The notes beneath the pieces were generated by a model. It saw only the letters and a list, made by a program, of their open reading frames with translations, had not been told where the DNA came from and searched no databases. A stretch of DNA of 44,157 nucleotides, taken from the NCBI GenBank assembly GCA_038253325.1, contig JBBSHE010000024.1:1-44157 (forward strand), read 5' to 3'. The stretch is from JBBSHE01 sp038253325 (GTDB taxonomy: Bacteria; Actinomycetota; Actinomycetes; Propionibacteriales; Nocardioidaceae). Positions 33,200-41,172 of this stretch are shown here, piece after piece; position 1 is the stretch's first letter, and each line of letters begins with the position of its first letter. Position numbers and translations under genes: made by a program.

Positions 33200-34288
33200 T
33201 CAGTCCCAGACAGCAGGCGGGCCGTGGGGACGCGCCGACCCCAGGATCCTCCGGTCGCCGCCGGGCCAGACCTGAAGGACGACGAGGAACTCATGCTCAG
33301 ATTCGGGGGTACGCCGCTGCGGCTCCAGGAACAGGTGCGCAAATGGCCGGCGGGTGACCGCGGACCGTCCCAGCGACTCGATCCGGTCGGTGACCGCCTG
33401 CTTGTCCTCCGTGGTCAGGTACTGCCACATGACCGAGTGCCACAGGACGGTCACGTGGTCAGGCGCGAGGGTGATGGTGTCGACGAAGGACCGGGCGTCT
33501 TGGCTGCGCAGCACGGCGGGAACTGCCCGGGCGAGCTCGATCGCACCACGGAGCCGCTCGATCCGCTCCAGCATGTCGGGCCAGATGTAGCTGAGCAGCA
33601 GAAGCTCGCCGTCAGCGGTGGTCGGGTCGAGAGGGCTGACGTCACATCCGAGCCGTTCAACGATCCGGACGCCACCGTCGGACATCGGCACCGGTCGACC
33701 GGTCCAGGCGGGGTCGAACCGGACCGGGCTGTCCGCTGGACCGTACGCCGAACGGGAGTCGCTGCCGTAGAAGAACTGGTCGGCGCGCAGGTTCAAGCCC
33801 GCGCTCGATCCGAGCTCGAGCAACCTGACCGGAAGTCTGACCCGGTCGACGACGTGCAGCAAGCCGCCCATCAGCGCGACCGAGCGACCGACCTCGTTGG
33901 TCTGCGGCGCCTGGTCGAGCCGCGCCCGGACGGCTGCACGGTGTTCGACCACGGCCTGCACGACCATCGGCCAGGCGGCTTCGAGATCCCAGTGGCCGCC
34001 GACGCTGGGGTAGAAGGGTGCGAGGCGGGGAGCGAGGCCGTCGAGGACGAGGTAGTGAAGCGAGCCGACGACACGCAGGGCCAGAGCCGACGGGCCTGGA
34101 TCGTCCTCATGCCCACGGAGTACGTCGCGGAACACCCCGGCGGAGTCGACGTCGTCGGCGACCCGGCCCAGCAGCTGCTCGTACATCGGCGAGCCGAGCT
34201 GCTCGCAGGCTCGTGCCTGCTCGCGGATCAACGATGATAGGCGGTCAGTTCGCGAGGGCGAGCCGGGCAAGGTGCTGTCGGGCGTCAT
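33200..34288 (-). CDS. DUF2332 protein (methyltransferase-like fold)
   Basis: A 362-residue protein of the DUF2332 family. Hallmarks are LYEQLLGRVADD-type N-terminus, LLELGSSAGLNLRADQFFY (a SAM-pocket-like motif, about residues 160-178), LLLSYIWPDMLERIERLRGA, and VTVLWHSVMWQYL. Activity has not been established for the family as far as I know. The start is uncertain: ATG at 34288 overlaps the preceding gene by 44 bases; a TTG at 34231 would avoid the overlap but remove 19 residues. It stops 17 bases before the truncated LicD-methyltransferase copy. Confidence 0.82.
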   Translation of the reverse strand: MTPDSTLPGSPSRTDRLSSLIREQARACEQLGSPMYEQLLGRVADDVDSAGVFRDVLRGHEDDPGPSALALRVVGSLHYLVLDGLAPRLAPFYPSVGGHWDLEAAWPMVVQAVVEHRAAVRARLDQAPQTNEVGRSVALMGGLLHVVDRVRLPVRLLELGSSAGLNLRADQFFYGSDSRSAYGPADSPVRFDPAWTGRPVPMSDGGVRIVERLGCDVSPLDPTTADGELLLLSYIWPDMLERIERLRGAIELARAVPAVLRSQDARSFVDTITLAPDHVTVLWHSVMWQYLTTEDKQAVTDRIESLGRSAVTRRPFAHLFLEPQRRTPESEHEFLVVLQVWPGGDRRILGSARPHGPPAVWD

Positions 34289-34712
34289 CGGCGAACTTCG
34301 GGTCGCACAAGACGTCGTAGGACGTTGCGACGACACTCGTCCGCGAGGTGAAGTCTCGGTTGCCACCGGTCGCTGCATACCCGAGCGCGCCGGTGATGGC
34401 ACCGAACACCGCGCCGACTGCTGCGGTGACCGGGAGGACGGCGATCGACACGTTCTGGCCGAACAGGGTCAGGATCGCACCGAACAGAAACCCCCAGAGT
34501 GTGCCGCTGATCGCGGCCGCGTAGATGACGCGACCACGGCTGAGCCGGCCGGTCACCTTCTCGACCAGCCGCAGGTCGCTGCCGACGATCGTGACGTGCT
34601 CGACGGGAAACTGGTTGTCGGACAGATAGTCGACGGCGCGTTGCGCCTCGGCGTAGGTTGCGAACGTGCCGACGGTGAAGCCCGTCGGCTGCTCGGGGAG
34701 CGGCATGCTCAT
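34245..34712 (-). CDS. general stress protein 17M-like membrane protein
   Basis: A 155-residue protein. The N-terminal part, TGFTVGTFATYAEAQRAVDYLSD followed by VEHVTIVGSDLRLVE, matches the general stress protein 17M (YflT-like) domain. Two hydrophobic glycine-rich stretches (about residues 66-90 and 93-115) form a glycine-zipper-like hairpin typical of such actinobacterial proteins. The function is unknown, often stress-related. ATG at 34712 has GGAG seven bases upstream. Confidence 0.85.
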   Translation of the reverse strand: MSMPLPEQPTGFTVGTFATYAEAQRAVDYLSDNQFPVEHVTIVGSDLRLVEKVTGRLSRGRVIYAAAISGTLWGFLFGAILTLFGQNVSIAVLPVTAAVGAVFGAITGALGYAATGGNRDFTSRTSVVATSYDVLCDPKFADDARQHLARLALAN

Positions 34713-34803
34713 GGCGGTGCTCCTTGGTTGACGATGCCGATGCCGTGACGATGTCGACGTCCAGCCTACTTGGCCGTAACGGGTCCCGGCGGCCGCAGCT
34801 GTC

Positions 34804-35451
34804 TCAGCATGCTCTGAGCCGCGCGACGATGCGGGCAACGAGCGGGTCCTCGCGCTTGTGCACGGCGAGTCCGTGCGCCTCCTCGGAGTACGAGATACCG
34901 AATCCGGCCGCCTCCAGCTCGACAACCACGGCTTCCGGGCGGACGAAGAGCCGGTAGTGCTCGCCGAACTCGTGGTGGGTCGGCTGGATCCGGAACTCGG
35001 TGTACAGCTGTCCGCCGCGTTCGTTCAGGGTTTCGGCACACATCCTCCACAGGTTGTCGCGTCCATCCTCCTCGAGTGCGTGGACGAAGAACCTTGCATA
35101 CAGCACCGTCGGGTGCTCCTCGTCGCACAACTGCTTGGCGTACAGCGACAGCTGCGCCTCGTCGTACACGTCGACCTGGGCGAACTGCGCGGCGAGTCCC
35201 TCATCGGCCGCATGGGCGGCGGCGTACTCGATGGCGGCGTACGAGTAGTCGCAACCGAATGTCCTGAACCCCTGCCGAGCGAACCACAGTGCATCGCGGC
35301 CGGTGCCCGTCCCGATATCGACGAGCGGTCCGGGCGGTTCCTCGAGAGCACCCACCCACCGAGCGAACCCAGACGGCTCGGCGGGGACCCGGTCGGCGGA
35401 CCGCTCGTAGAACTCCTCCCAGTAGCGCCGATGCCTGGCCTCCGCGGCCAT
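34804..35451 (-). CDS. class I SAM methyltransferase, related to the LicD-fused domain
   Basis: A 215-residue methyltransferase. The SAM motif I is LVDIGTGTGRDALWFARQG. Later segments, LYARFFVHALEEDGRDNLWR and GGQLYTEFRIQP, are clearly related to VYARMLIDTMRIDVRDNFYR and SGMLFLEFRAEP in the LicD fusion at 37675-39261. So this is a free-standing version of the same domain. ATG at 35451 (GAGGGGG upstream) starts at the expected RHRRYWEEFYERSAD segment; an upstream in-frame TTG at 35526 would add 25 unlikely residues. The substrate is unknown. Confidence 0.82.
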   Translation of the reverse strand: MAAEARHRRYWEEFYERSADRVPAEPSGFARWVGALEEPPGPLVDIGTGTGRDALWFARQGFRTFGCDYSYAAIEYAAAHAADEGLAAQFAQVDVYDEAQLSLYAKQLCDEEHPTVLYARFFVHALEEDGRDNLWRMCAETLNERGGQLYTEFRIQPTHHEFGEHYRLFVRPEAVVVELEAAGFGISYSEEAHGLAVHKREDPLVARIVARLRAC

Positions 35452-35626
35452 CCGCCCCCTCGATCCTGAACGAACCCATGGCGTGGCGGCAGAAAACCCC
35501 AAATCTTCACCACCACGGTCCGACAACTCTACCTGAACGGTAGGTGAACGCCGGGGACCTGCACGGCGTCGGAATGCTGCGCGTCCTTCAACGACGGGTA
35601 GGACCCGGCGTCCGGCACTCGCTCGA

Positions 35627-36106
35627 CTACCAGTCCGGTAGCGGGCTCACCAGGATGGCCGAATGCCGAGCGTGCAGCTCGCCAAGCTGCGCCTCGTCGA
35701 CGCTGGCTCCGTAGAGCGCTCCCAACTCGGCGAGCAGCTGCACGCCGTCGGGAGGACTGATGATGTTCAAGACTCTTCCTGGCGCCGAACCGGCGTTGCG
35801 ATAGGTGTGCGGGGTGCCGCGTGGGACGAACACGTAGTCACCAGCCCCCACAACCACGATCTTCTCGCCGAGTCGTACCTCGTACCGTCCCTCCAGAACG
35901 ACAAACGTTTCCTCGTGCCGGGTGTGCAGGTGGTCGCGGATACGCGGCTCGCCAGCCTGATGACTACCCTCGACGAGGGCATAGCCGGTCTCGTGACCGG
36001 GTTGATTGAGGATCTTCAGTCGCGCCCGCGCCGACGTGCCGAGGGGAACTCCGCCGGATGAGCCCCGCCTGACAACCGTGGGCTGTCGCGTTCGGCCGAT
36101 CTCCAC
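35627..36106 (-). CDS. cupin domain protein
   Basis: A protein of about 159 residues with one cupin barrel. Motif 1 includes DHLHTRHEETFVVLEG (two His and a Glu as metal ligands) and motif 2 is VPRGTPHTYRN. Such small cupins include polyol- and sugar-related isomerases and binding proteins. The start is uncertain: GTG at 36106 was chosen, and TTG at 36160 is the furthest in-frame option. It lies 87 bases after the acyl-CoA dehydrogenase stop. The 175-base gap downstream to the methyltransferase shows no feature. Confidence 0.78.
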   Translation of the reverse strand: MEIGRTRQPTVVRRGSSGGVPLGTSARARLKILNQPGHETGYALVEGSHQAGEPRIRDHLHTRHEETFVVLEGRYEVRLGEKIVVVGAGDYVFVPRGTPHTYRNAGSAPGRVLNIISPPDGVQLLAELGALYGASVDEAQLGELHARHSAILVSPLPDW

Positions 36107-36193
36107 CGACCCAGGATGTCTGGCTCTTCTTCTCCTGTCGAGCGCGATCGAGCGCTCCAAGCGACCACCGGTCGGCAGATTGACCGTTCAGCC

Positions 36194-37387
36194 TCAGCGC
36201 AGCTTGAAGTCCTCGAGGAGGCGGCGCCCGATGATCATCCGCTGGATGTCGGCAGTGCCCTCACCGATCAGCAGCATCGGGGCCTCTCGATAGAGCCGTT
36301 CGATCTCGTACTCCTTCGAGAACCCGTAGCCCCCGTGGATGCGGAACGAGTCCTCGACGACCTGAGCGCAGTACTCGCTGGCAAGGTACTTGGCCATGCC
36401 CGCCTCGAGGTCGTTGCGCTGCCCCAGGTCCTTCTTCCGTGCCGCGCGGACCATCATCTGGTGGGCGGCTTCGACCTTTGTCGCCATCTCGGCCAGCCGG
36501 AACAGGATCGCTTGGTGTTCCGCGATCTTCTTGCCGAAGGCCTCCCGCTGCTGGGCGTACGAGATCCCCAGCTCGAAGGCTCTCCAGGCGACCCCACAGC
36601 CACGGGCCGCGACGTTGACGCGCCCGACCTCGACGCCGTCCATCATCTGGTAGAAGCCCTGCCCAGGTACGCCGCCGAGCAGCTGGTCGGCGCCGATCGA
36701 ATACGAGTCGAAGACGAGCTCGGTCGTGTCGACGCCCTTGTAACCCATCTTCTCGATCTTCCCGGGCACCGTCAGCCCGGGGCTTACCTCGCCGAACCCG
36801 GCGGGCTTGTCGACGAGGAAGGTGGACATGTTCCGGTACGCGGTGTCCGCCCCGGTGTCGGTCTTCACCAGCACGGCCACCAGGGTCGACGAGCCGCCAT
36901 TGGTGAGCCACATCTTCTGGCCGTCGATGACGTACCCGCCGGCCCTCTCGACGGCCCTGGTCTTGATGGCTGCCACGTCCGACCCGCAGCCGGGCTCCGA
37001 CATCGAGAACGCTCCGCGTACCTCGCCGGTCGCCATTCGCGGCAGGTATCGCTGCTTCTGCTCGTCGGTCCCGTGCTGGACGAGCATGTAGGCCACCATG
37101 AAGTGCGTGTTGATGATGCCGGACACGCTCATCCAGCCGCGGGCGATCTCTTCGACAACCAGCGCGTACGTGAGGAGGGACTCACCGAGACCGCCGTACT
37201 CCTCGGGGATGGTGAGCCCGAAGAGCCCGAGCTCCTTCATCGTCTCGACGATCTCGGTCGGGTATGCGTCCTTGTGCTCCAGCTCGGTCGCCACAGGGAG
37301 GATTTCCTTGTCGACGAAGTCGCGGACCGTGCTCAAGATGTCGGTCTGGATGTCGGTGAGACCCTCGGTCTCGCACAGGTTTGCCAT
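36194..37387 (-). CDS. acyl-CoA dehydrogenase (short/branched-chain type)
   Basis: A 397-residue FAD-dependent dehydrogenase that forms a trans-2,3 double bond in acyl-CoA. FAD-binding segments are AFSMSEPGCGSDV and MWLTNGG; SYAQQREAFGKKI and IHGGYGFSKEYEIERLYRE are family signatures. The catalytic Glu is in GEGTADIQ near residue 377, as in short and branched-chain enzymes and Rv2500c (FadE19). It may act with the MaoC and CitE-like enzymes in leucine or related acyl-CoA breakdown. It lies 15 bases after the DUF6752-like gene, so it is likely in the same transcript as the LicD fusion. Confidence 0.92.
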   Translation of the reverse strand: MANLCETEGLTDIQTDILSTVRDFVDKEILPVATELEHKDAYPTEIVETMKELGLFGLTIPEEYGGLGESLLTYALVVEEIARGWMSVSGIINTHFMVAYMLVQHGTDEQKQRYLPRMATGEVRGAFSMSEPGCGSDVAAIKTRAVERAGGYVIDGQKMWLTNGGSSTLVAVLVKTDTGADTAYRNMSTFLVDKPAGFGEVSPGLTVPGKIEKMGYKGVDTTELVFDSYSIGADQLLGGVPGQGFYQMMDGVEVGRVNVAARGCGVAWRAFELGISYAQQREAFGKKIAEHQAILFRLAEMATKVEAAHQMMVRAARKKDLGQRNDLEAGMAKYLASEYCAQVVEDSFRIHGGYGFSKEYEIERLYREAPMLLIGEGTADIQRMIIGRRLLEDFKLR

Positions 37388-37402
37388 GGTTGGGAGCCGT
37401 CG

Positions 37403-37678
37403 CTAGAGACGGTCCGTGTAGCGGGCGAGGACGGCCTCGACCCTCTCGTTGTCGCGCTGCGAGATCGGCAGCAAGAGCTCCTCGACGATGTCGGTCAGCT
37501 CGGCGATCCTGCGTTGCAACATTCGGAACTCCTGCATGTCCTTCTCGAGCTGGTCGAGCCGGACCCGCTGGTTTCGCAGATGGCGGCTGAGCCGTCCGAT
37601 CTCGGAGACGGCGTTCGTCACACCGGGGGCGACCTTCGTCGCCAGGTCGCGTCCTCGACGCCGGATCTGCTCTTTCAT
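37403..37678 (-). CDS. small coiled-coil protein (DUF6752-like)
   Basis: A 91-residue protein with a basic N-terminus (MKEQIRRRGRDLATK) and a long coiled coil (LSRHLRNQRVRLDQLEKDMQ and on to about residue 75). Similar small coiled-coil proteins (DUF6752) occur in actinobacterial cell-surface glycan clusters; their role is unknown. The ATG overlaps the LicD fusion's stop by four bases (ATGA), and GGAG precedes it. Tight coupling suggests that it works with the fusion, perhaps as a scaffold or length-sensing partner. Confidence 0.78.
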   Translation of the reverse strand: MKEQIRRRGRDLATKVAPGVTNAVSEIGRLSRHLRNQRVRLDQLEKDMQEFRMLQRRIAELTDIVEELLLPISQRDNERVEAVLARYTDRL

Positions 37679-39261
37679 CGTCTCCACTCCGCGGCTAGGC
37701 GACACATATAGGGGTCCTCGTCCTCGAACGGCGCCAGCCCGCGGCCCTCGGCCCGGTCGACGACGGCGAACCCGAAGCGTCGCAGCTTTGCGGTCACCTC
37801 GTCGCCGGTCGATGGATGCCGCTCGTGGGCACCGAACGCGTACGACTTCTCTCCGGCCGGCTCAGCCCGGAACTCGAGGAACAGCATCCCCGAGTCGCGA
37901 CAGCACATGGAGGCGAACCGGTAGAAGTTGTCGCGTACGTCGATGCGCATGGTGTCGATCAGCATCCGGGCGTAGACCGTGTTCGGCCCCTGGCGTGCGA
38001 ACGACGCACCGTACGCCAATGCGTATCGGAGGTCGTTCAGGTTGACCTTGTACTGCTTGACCGTTGTGCCGAGCCGTCGTGCTCTGGTCCGGGCCAGCTT
38101 GATCGGCCCGTTGCTGAACTCCAGACCGACCGCGCGGCGACCGTTGGTCCTGAACCACAGCAGGTCGCGGCCGTTGCCGGATCCGGCGTCGACCAGCTGA
38201 CGACCGGGGTCGTCGCGCTCTGCGACCCACTCGGCGAACAGCGAGTGCTCCGTCGGTATCCGGCTCTGCTCCGGTCCACCGTAGAAGCGAAGCCAGTAGT
38301 CACGCTGGGCGCGTAGACCCCCCACCCAGCCGTTCAACCGCCGCTTGTCGACCCGGGACGCCTTGAACCGAAACGAGGGGTCCGGTGTGGACCAGTCGGG
38401 ACCGTACGCCGCTTCGAGCAGCGCCGGCGGATCGGCCGGTGCTGGGAACCGCCGACCCTCCAGCTCGACCTCGCCGAGAGGGAGGATGGCCGACGCTGGC
38501 AACGGCGCCCGGATGTCGTGGATCACGTAGAGCAGACCGTCGGTGATCCAGGCGGCGAAGACGTCCATGTTGCGGACCGATCCGTCGACCTGCGGGAGGA
38601 ACAGTGCGAGGAAGCCCGTGTTCTCCCGGCGCACGTTCCATCCCTTGGCTCGAAGCACGGCCTCCACCCGGTACGACTCTCGGGCGATGTCGGCGGGGTG
38701 GGTGTGGTGGCTGTAGTACGCGAGGTCCGCGTCGACGTCGTGGCCGATCATCTTGCCGCCGCGGACGGCACCGAGCAGGGTGCCCCAGCACACGAACGCC
38801 TCCAGGCCGCACTCGTTCGCGAGGACGTCGAGCACCTTCTCGACCTGGTCGAGGTAACCGTCCAGCACGTCGCGGTCGACGGTGTCGAACGGCTGGTTGA
38901 AACGCCCGTACTTGTTCATCGCGAGGGGACGCCCGGTGTCGCCGATGACCTCGACTCGTCCCTCACCGTCGCCGAACGTCGCTTCGGTGATCGACGCGGT
39001 CTCGCCGGTCTCCTGGTCGACGAGCCTGATCTCGACCCGCCCGGAGAGGTACGGCCTGAGCAGATCGGGCCATGGGACGAACCACCGACCGTCGATGCGG
39101 ACGGGGTACTCGGCACTGTTGACCGACCAGATCCGGCGGCCGTCGAAATGGATGTTCATGATGCCGTCGATGTCGCGCGAGATCGACAGCCCGTCTTTAC
39201 CCACGACCACCCCTCCGGTCGCGGACTCACCGCCCTCGGCGGACACGGCAGGACTGCTCAC
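37675..39261 (-). CDS. LicD-like phosphotransferase fused to a methyltransferase
   Basis: A 528-residue three-part protein. Residues 1-110 are a beta-rich domain (IMNIHFDGRRIWSV, VEIRLVDQETGE). Residues about 125-310 are LicD/fukutin-like: VCWGTLLGAVRGGKMIGHD then DVDADLAYY carries the metal-binding DxD, and LEGRRFPAPADPPALLEAAY follows. Residues about 335-528 form a class I methyltransferase (LVDAGSGNGRDLLWF, LFLEFRAEPAGE). LicD proteins transfer phospho-alcohols such as phosphocholine or polyol phosphates from CDP carriers to glycans. The fused methyltransferase suggests methylation of the group or of the acceptor; this is inference. Start GTG 39261 keeps the N-domain but lacks a clear ribosome binding site. 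Confidence 0.83.
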   Translation of the reverse strand: MSSPAVSAEGGESATGGVVVGKDGLSISRDIDGIMNIHFDGRRIWSVNSAEYPVRIDGRWFVPWPDLLRPYLSGRVEIRLVDQETGETASITEATFGDGEGRVEVIGDTGRPLAMNKYGRFNQPFDTVDRDVLDGYLDQVEKVLDVLANECGLEAFVCWGTLLGAVRGGKMIGHDVDADLAYYSHHTHPADIARESYRVEAVLRAKGWNVRRENTGFLALFLPQVDGSVRNMDVFAAWITDGLLYVIHDIRAPLPASAILPLGEVELEGRRFPAPADPPALLEAAYGPDWSTPDPSFRFKASRVDKRRLNGWVGGLRAQRDYWLRFYGGPEQSRIPTEHSLFAEWVAERDDPGRQLVDAGSGNGRDLLWFRTNGRRAVGLEFSNGPIKLARTRARRLGTTVKQYKVNLNDLRYALAYGASFARQGPNTVYARMLIDTMRIDVRDNFYRFASMCCRDSGMLFLEFRAEPAGEKSYAFGAHERHPSTGDEVTAKLRRFGFAVVDRAEGRGLAPFEDEDPYMCRLAAEWRR

Positions 39262-39348
39262 AAGGAGGACACGCTACTACCGGGCACCGCGATACTGTTA
39301 CCCACCGCCGGGTCGTCCGGCCGGACGCCCAACCGCAGAAAGGTCACC
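39262..39348. promoter_or_regulatory. divergent control region of the glycan-like gene set
   Basis: Eighty-six bases separate the GTG of the LicD fusion (minus) and the ATG of the nucleotidyltransferase (plus). The gap must contain both promoters, but I cannot identify convincing boxes. AGAAAGGTCACC precedes the plus-strand start as its ribosome binding site. Confidence 0.45.
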
Positions 39349-40083
39349 ATGATCGGACTGATCCTGGCTGCGGGCGCTGGTCGTCGGCTCCGCCCGTACA
39401 CCGACGACCTCCCGAAGGCGCTCGTCTCGGTCGACACCGAGACCTCGATCCTCGACATCGCGTTGCGCAACCTGGCGGCGGTCGAGATCTGCGACGTCGC
39501 CATCGTCGTCGGGTACGCCGCGGTGGCCGTCGAGCGTCGACAACGAGACCTGGAACGACGGTACGGAGTCACGATCCGCCTGGTGGCCAACGACAAGGCG
39601 GAGACGTGGAACAACGCGTACTCGTTGTGGCTCGCGCGCGACCTGCTCACCGCCGGTGCCCTGCTGCTGAACGGTGACACGGTCCACCCTGCGTCCGTCG
39701 AGGAGACGCTGCTCTCGAACCGCGGACCGGACATTCTGCTCGCCGTCGACAGCCACAAGCAGCTCGCCGAAGAGGAGATGAAGGTGGACCTGGTCGCATC
39801 GGGTGGTGTCTCCCGGATCAACAAGGCACTCGACCCCGCGACAGCGTACGGCGAGTACATCGGTGCCGCCGTGATCGAGCCGGCCGGCGCTGCGCCGCTC
39901 GCCGACGCGCTCGAGGCGACCTGGCGCCGCGACAGCAACCTCTTCTACGAGGACGGCTTCCAGGAGTTCGTCGACCGCGGTGGCTTCGTCGGGACGGTGC
40001 CGATCGGTGACGCCGTCGCCTGGGTGGAGGTCGACAACCATGCCGACCTCGAGAAGGCTCGAGAGATCGCGTGCCACTACTAG
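39349..40083 (+). CDS. NTP-transferase (LicC-like nucleotidyltransferase)
   Basis: A 244-residue nucleotidyltransferase. The signature LAAGAGRRLRPYTDDLPKAL (residues 5-24) has the GxGxR...PK pattern. LLNGDTVH (about 102-109) carries the metal-binding Asp, and WVEVDNHADLEKA near the end supplies the second Asp. Similarity is to small cytidylyltransferases such as LicC and to myo-inositol-phosphate cytidylyltransferases rather than to RmlA. It would activate a phosphorylated small alcohol, most simply the product of the next gene, as a CDP (or other NDP) derivative. ATG at 39349 was chosen by AAGGTCACC upstream. It overlaps the next gene by 13 bases. Confidence 0.85.
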   Translation: MIGLILAAGAGRRLRPYTDDLPKALVSVDTETSILDIALRNLAAVEICDVAIVVGYAAVAVERRQRDLERRYGVTIRLVANDKAETWNNAYSLWLARDLLTAGALLLNGDTVHPASVEETLLSNRGPDILLAVDSHKQLAEEEMKVDLVASGGVSRINKALDPATAYGEYIGAAVIEPAGAAPLADALEATWRRDSNLFYEDGFQEFVDRGGFVGTVPIGDAVAWVEVDNHADLEKAREIACHY

Positions 40084-41141
40084 CTCGGATGCTGACGGCG
40101 CCGCTGTTCGTCGACATCGCCCCGGGCGCGGTCGCCGACCTGGCCGAGCTGCTCACAGAACGCCGGATCTCGCAGAACGGCGCGGTGCTCGTCGCGGTGG
40201 GGTCCGGCCAGGGCCCCGCGATCTGGGACCTCGTCCGTGGCTCATTGCCCGAGGCGAAGATGGTTCAGGTCGCCGGACCGACGCTCGAGGCGGCGGCCGA
40301 CCTGCTGAGCGCGGCCCAAGAACATTCGTTTGACGCCGTCGTCGGCATCGGCGGGGGTGCCACCCTCGACGTCACGAAGTACGCGGCCACCCGGGCGGCG
40401 CTGCCGATGATCGCGGTTGCGACCAACCTCGCCCACGATGGCATCTGCTCGCCGGTGTCTTCGCTCATCCACGACGGACGCAAGGGCTCGTACGGCGTCG
40501 CGATGCCGCTGGCCGCGGTCGTCGACCTCGACTTCGTCCGGGGCGCGCCGGAGCGGATGGTGCGCTCAGGTATCGGCGATGCGGTGAGCAACCTGTCGGC
40601 GATTGCCGACTGGCGGTTGGCGGGCAAACGCCACGGCGAGGTCGTCGACGGGCTCGCGGTGGCCTTCGCCCGGACCGCGGGTGAGGCGGTCCTGAACAGC
40701 TCCGGATCGCTCGTCGACGACGAATTCCTCACCACCCTGGCCGAGGCGCTCGTGCTCTCCGGGATGGCGATGTCGGTCGCCGGAACGTCGCGACCCTGCA
40801 GCGGCGCCTGCCACGAGATGCTGCACGCCGTCGAGGACCTCTATCCCGGCGTGTCGAACCATGGCGAGCTCGCCGGCATCGGCGCACTGTTTGCGACGTA
40901 CCTGCGTGGCGACGAGAGCCGCCGGACGTCGATGTCAGCCTGCCTGCACCGGTACGGTCTGCCCCGGACCCCCCTCGACATCGGGCTGACCGTCGAGCAG
41001 TTCACCGACGCGGCGCTCGAAGCGCCGAACACCCGGCCCGACCGCTACACCATTCTCGAGCACCTCGACCTGGACCGGGCGGCGATGACCGACCGCGTAC
41101 GCGCGTTCGTCGACGCCGTCGCAGCGGACCTCCCACGCTGA
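40071..41141 (+). CDS. glycerol-1-phosphate dehydrogenase-like (EgsA/AraM family)
   Basis: A 356-residue iron-containing alcohol dehydrogenase-fold protein. GIGGGATLDVTKYAA binds NAD(P). ATNLAHDGICSPVSSL, GIGDAVSNLSAIADW and SNHGELAGIGA match glycerol-1-phosphate dehydrogenases, with metal ligands expected at Asp and at the His in CHEMLHAVE and SNHGE. Enzymes of this group reduce dihydroxyacetone phosphate to sn-glycerol-1-phosphate, which is typical of archaeal lipids and rare in bacteria. GTG at 40071 overlaps the nucleotidyltransferase; an in-frame ATG at 40089 is an alternative. Close relatives also reduce other phosphorylated ketones, so the exact substrate is unproven. Confidence 0.85.
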   Translation: MPLLARMLTAPLFVDIAPGAVADLAELLTERRISQNGAVLVAVGSGQGPAIWDLVRGSLPEAKMVQVAGPTLEAAADLLSAAQEHSFDAVVGIGGGATLDVTKYAATRAALPMIAVATNLAHDGICSPVSSLIHDGRKGSYGVAMPLAAVVDLDFVRGAPERMVRSGIGDAVSNLSAIADWRLAGKRHGEVVDGLAVAFARTAGEAVLNSSGSLVDDEFLTTLAEALVLSGMAMSVAGTSRPCSGACHEMLHAVEDLYPGVSNHGELAGIGALFATYLRGDESRRTSMSACLHRYGLPRTPLDIGLTVEQFTDAALEAPNTRPDRYTILEHLDLDRAAMTDRVRAFVDAVAADLPR

Positions 41142-41172
41142 CGCTGCTCACTCGACGGAGCGAGAGCGTCAG
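41138..41172. terminator. hairpin between convergent genes
   Basis: CTGACGCT (41138-41145) pairs with AGCGTCAG (41165-41172), and an inner CTC/GAG pair extends the stem after a bulge. It spans the stops of the glycerol-1-phosphate dehydrogenase-like gene (plus) and the CitE-like gene (minus), so it could terminate both. There is no strong T-run on either side. Confidence 0.5.
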
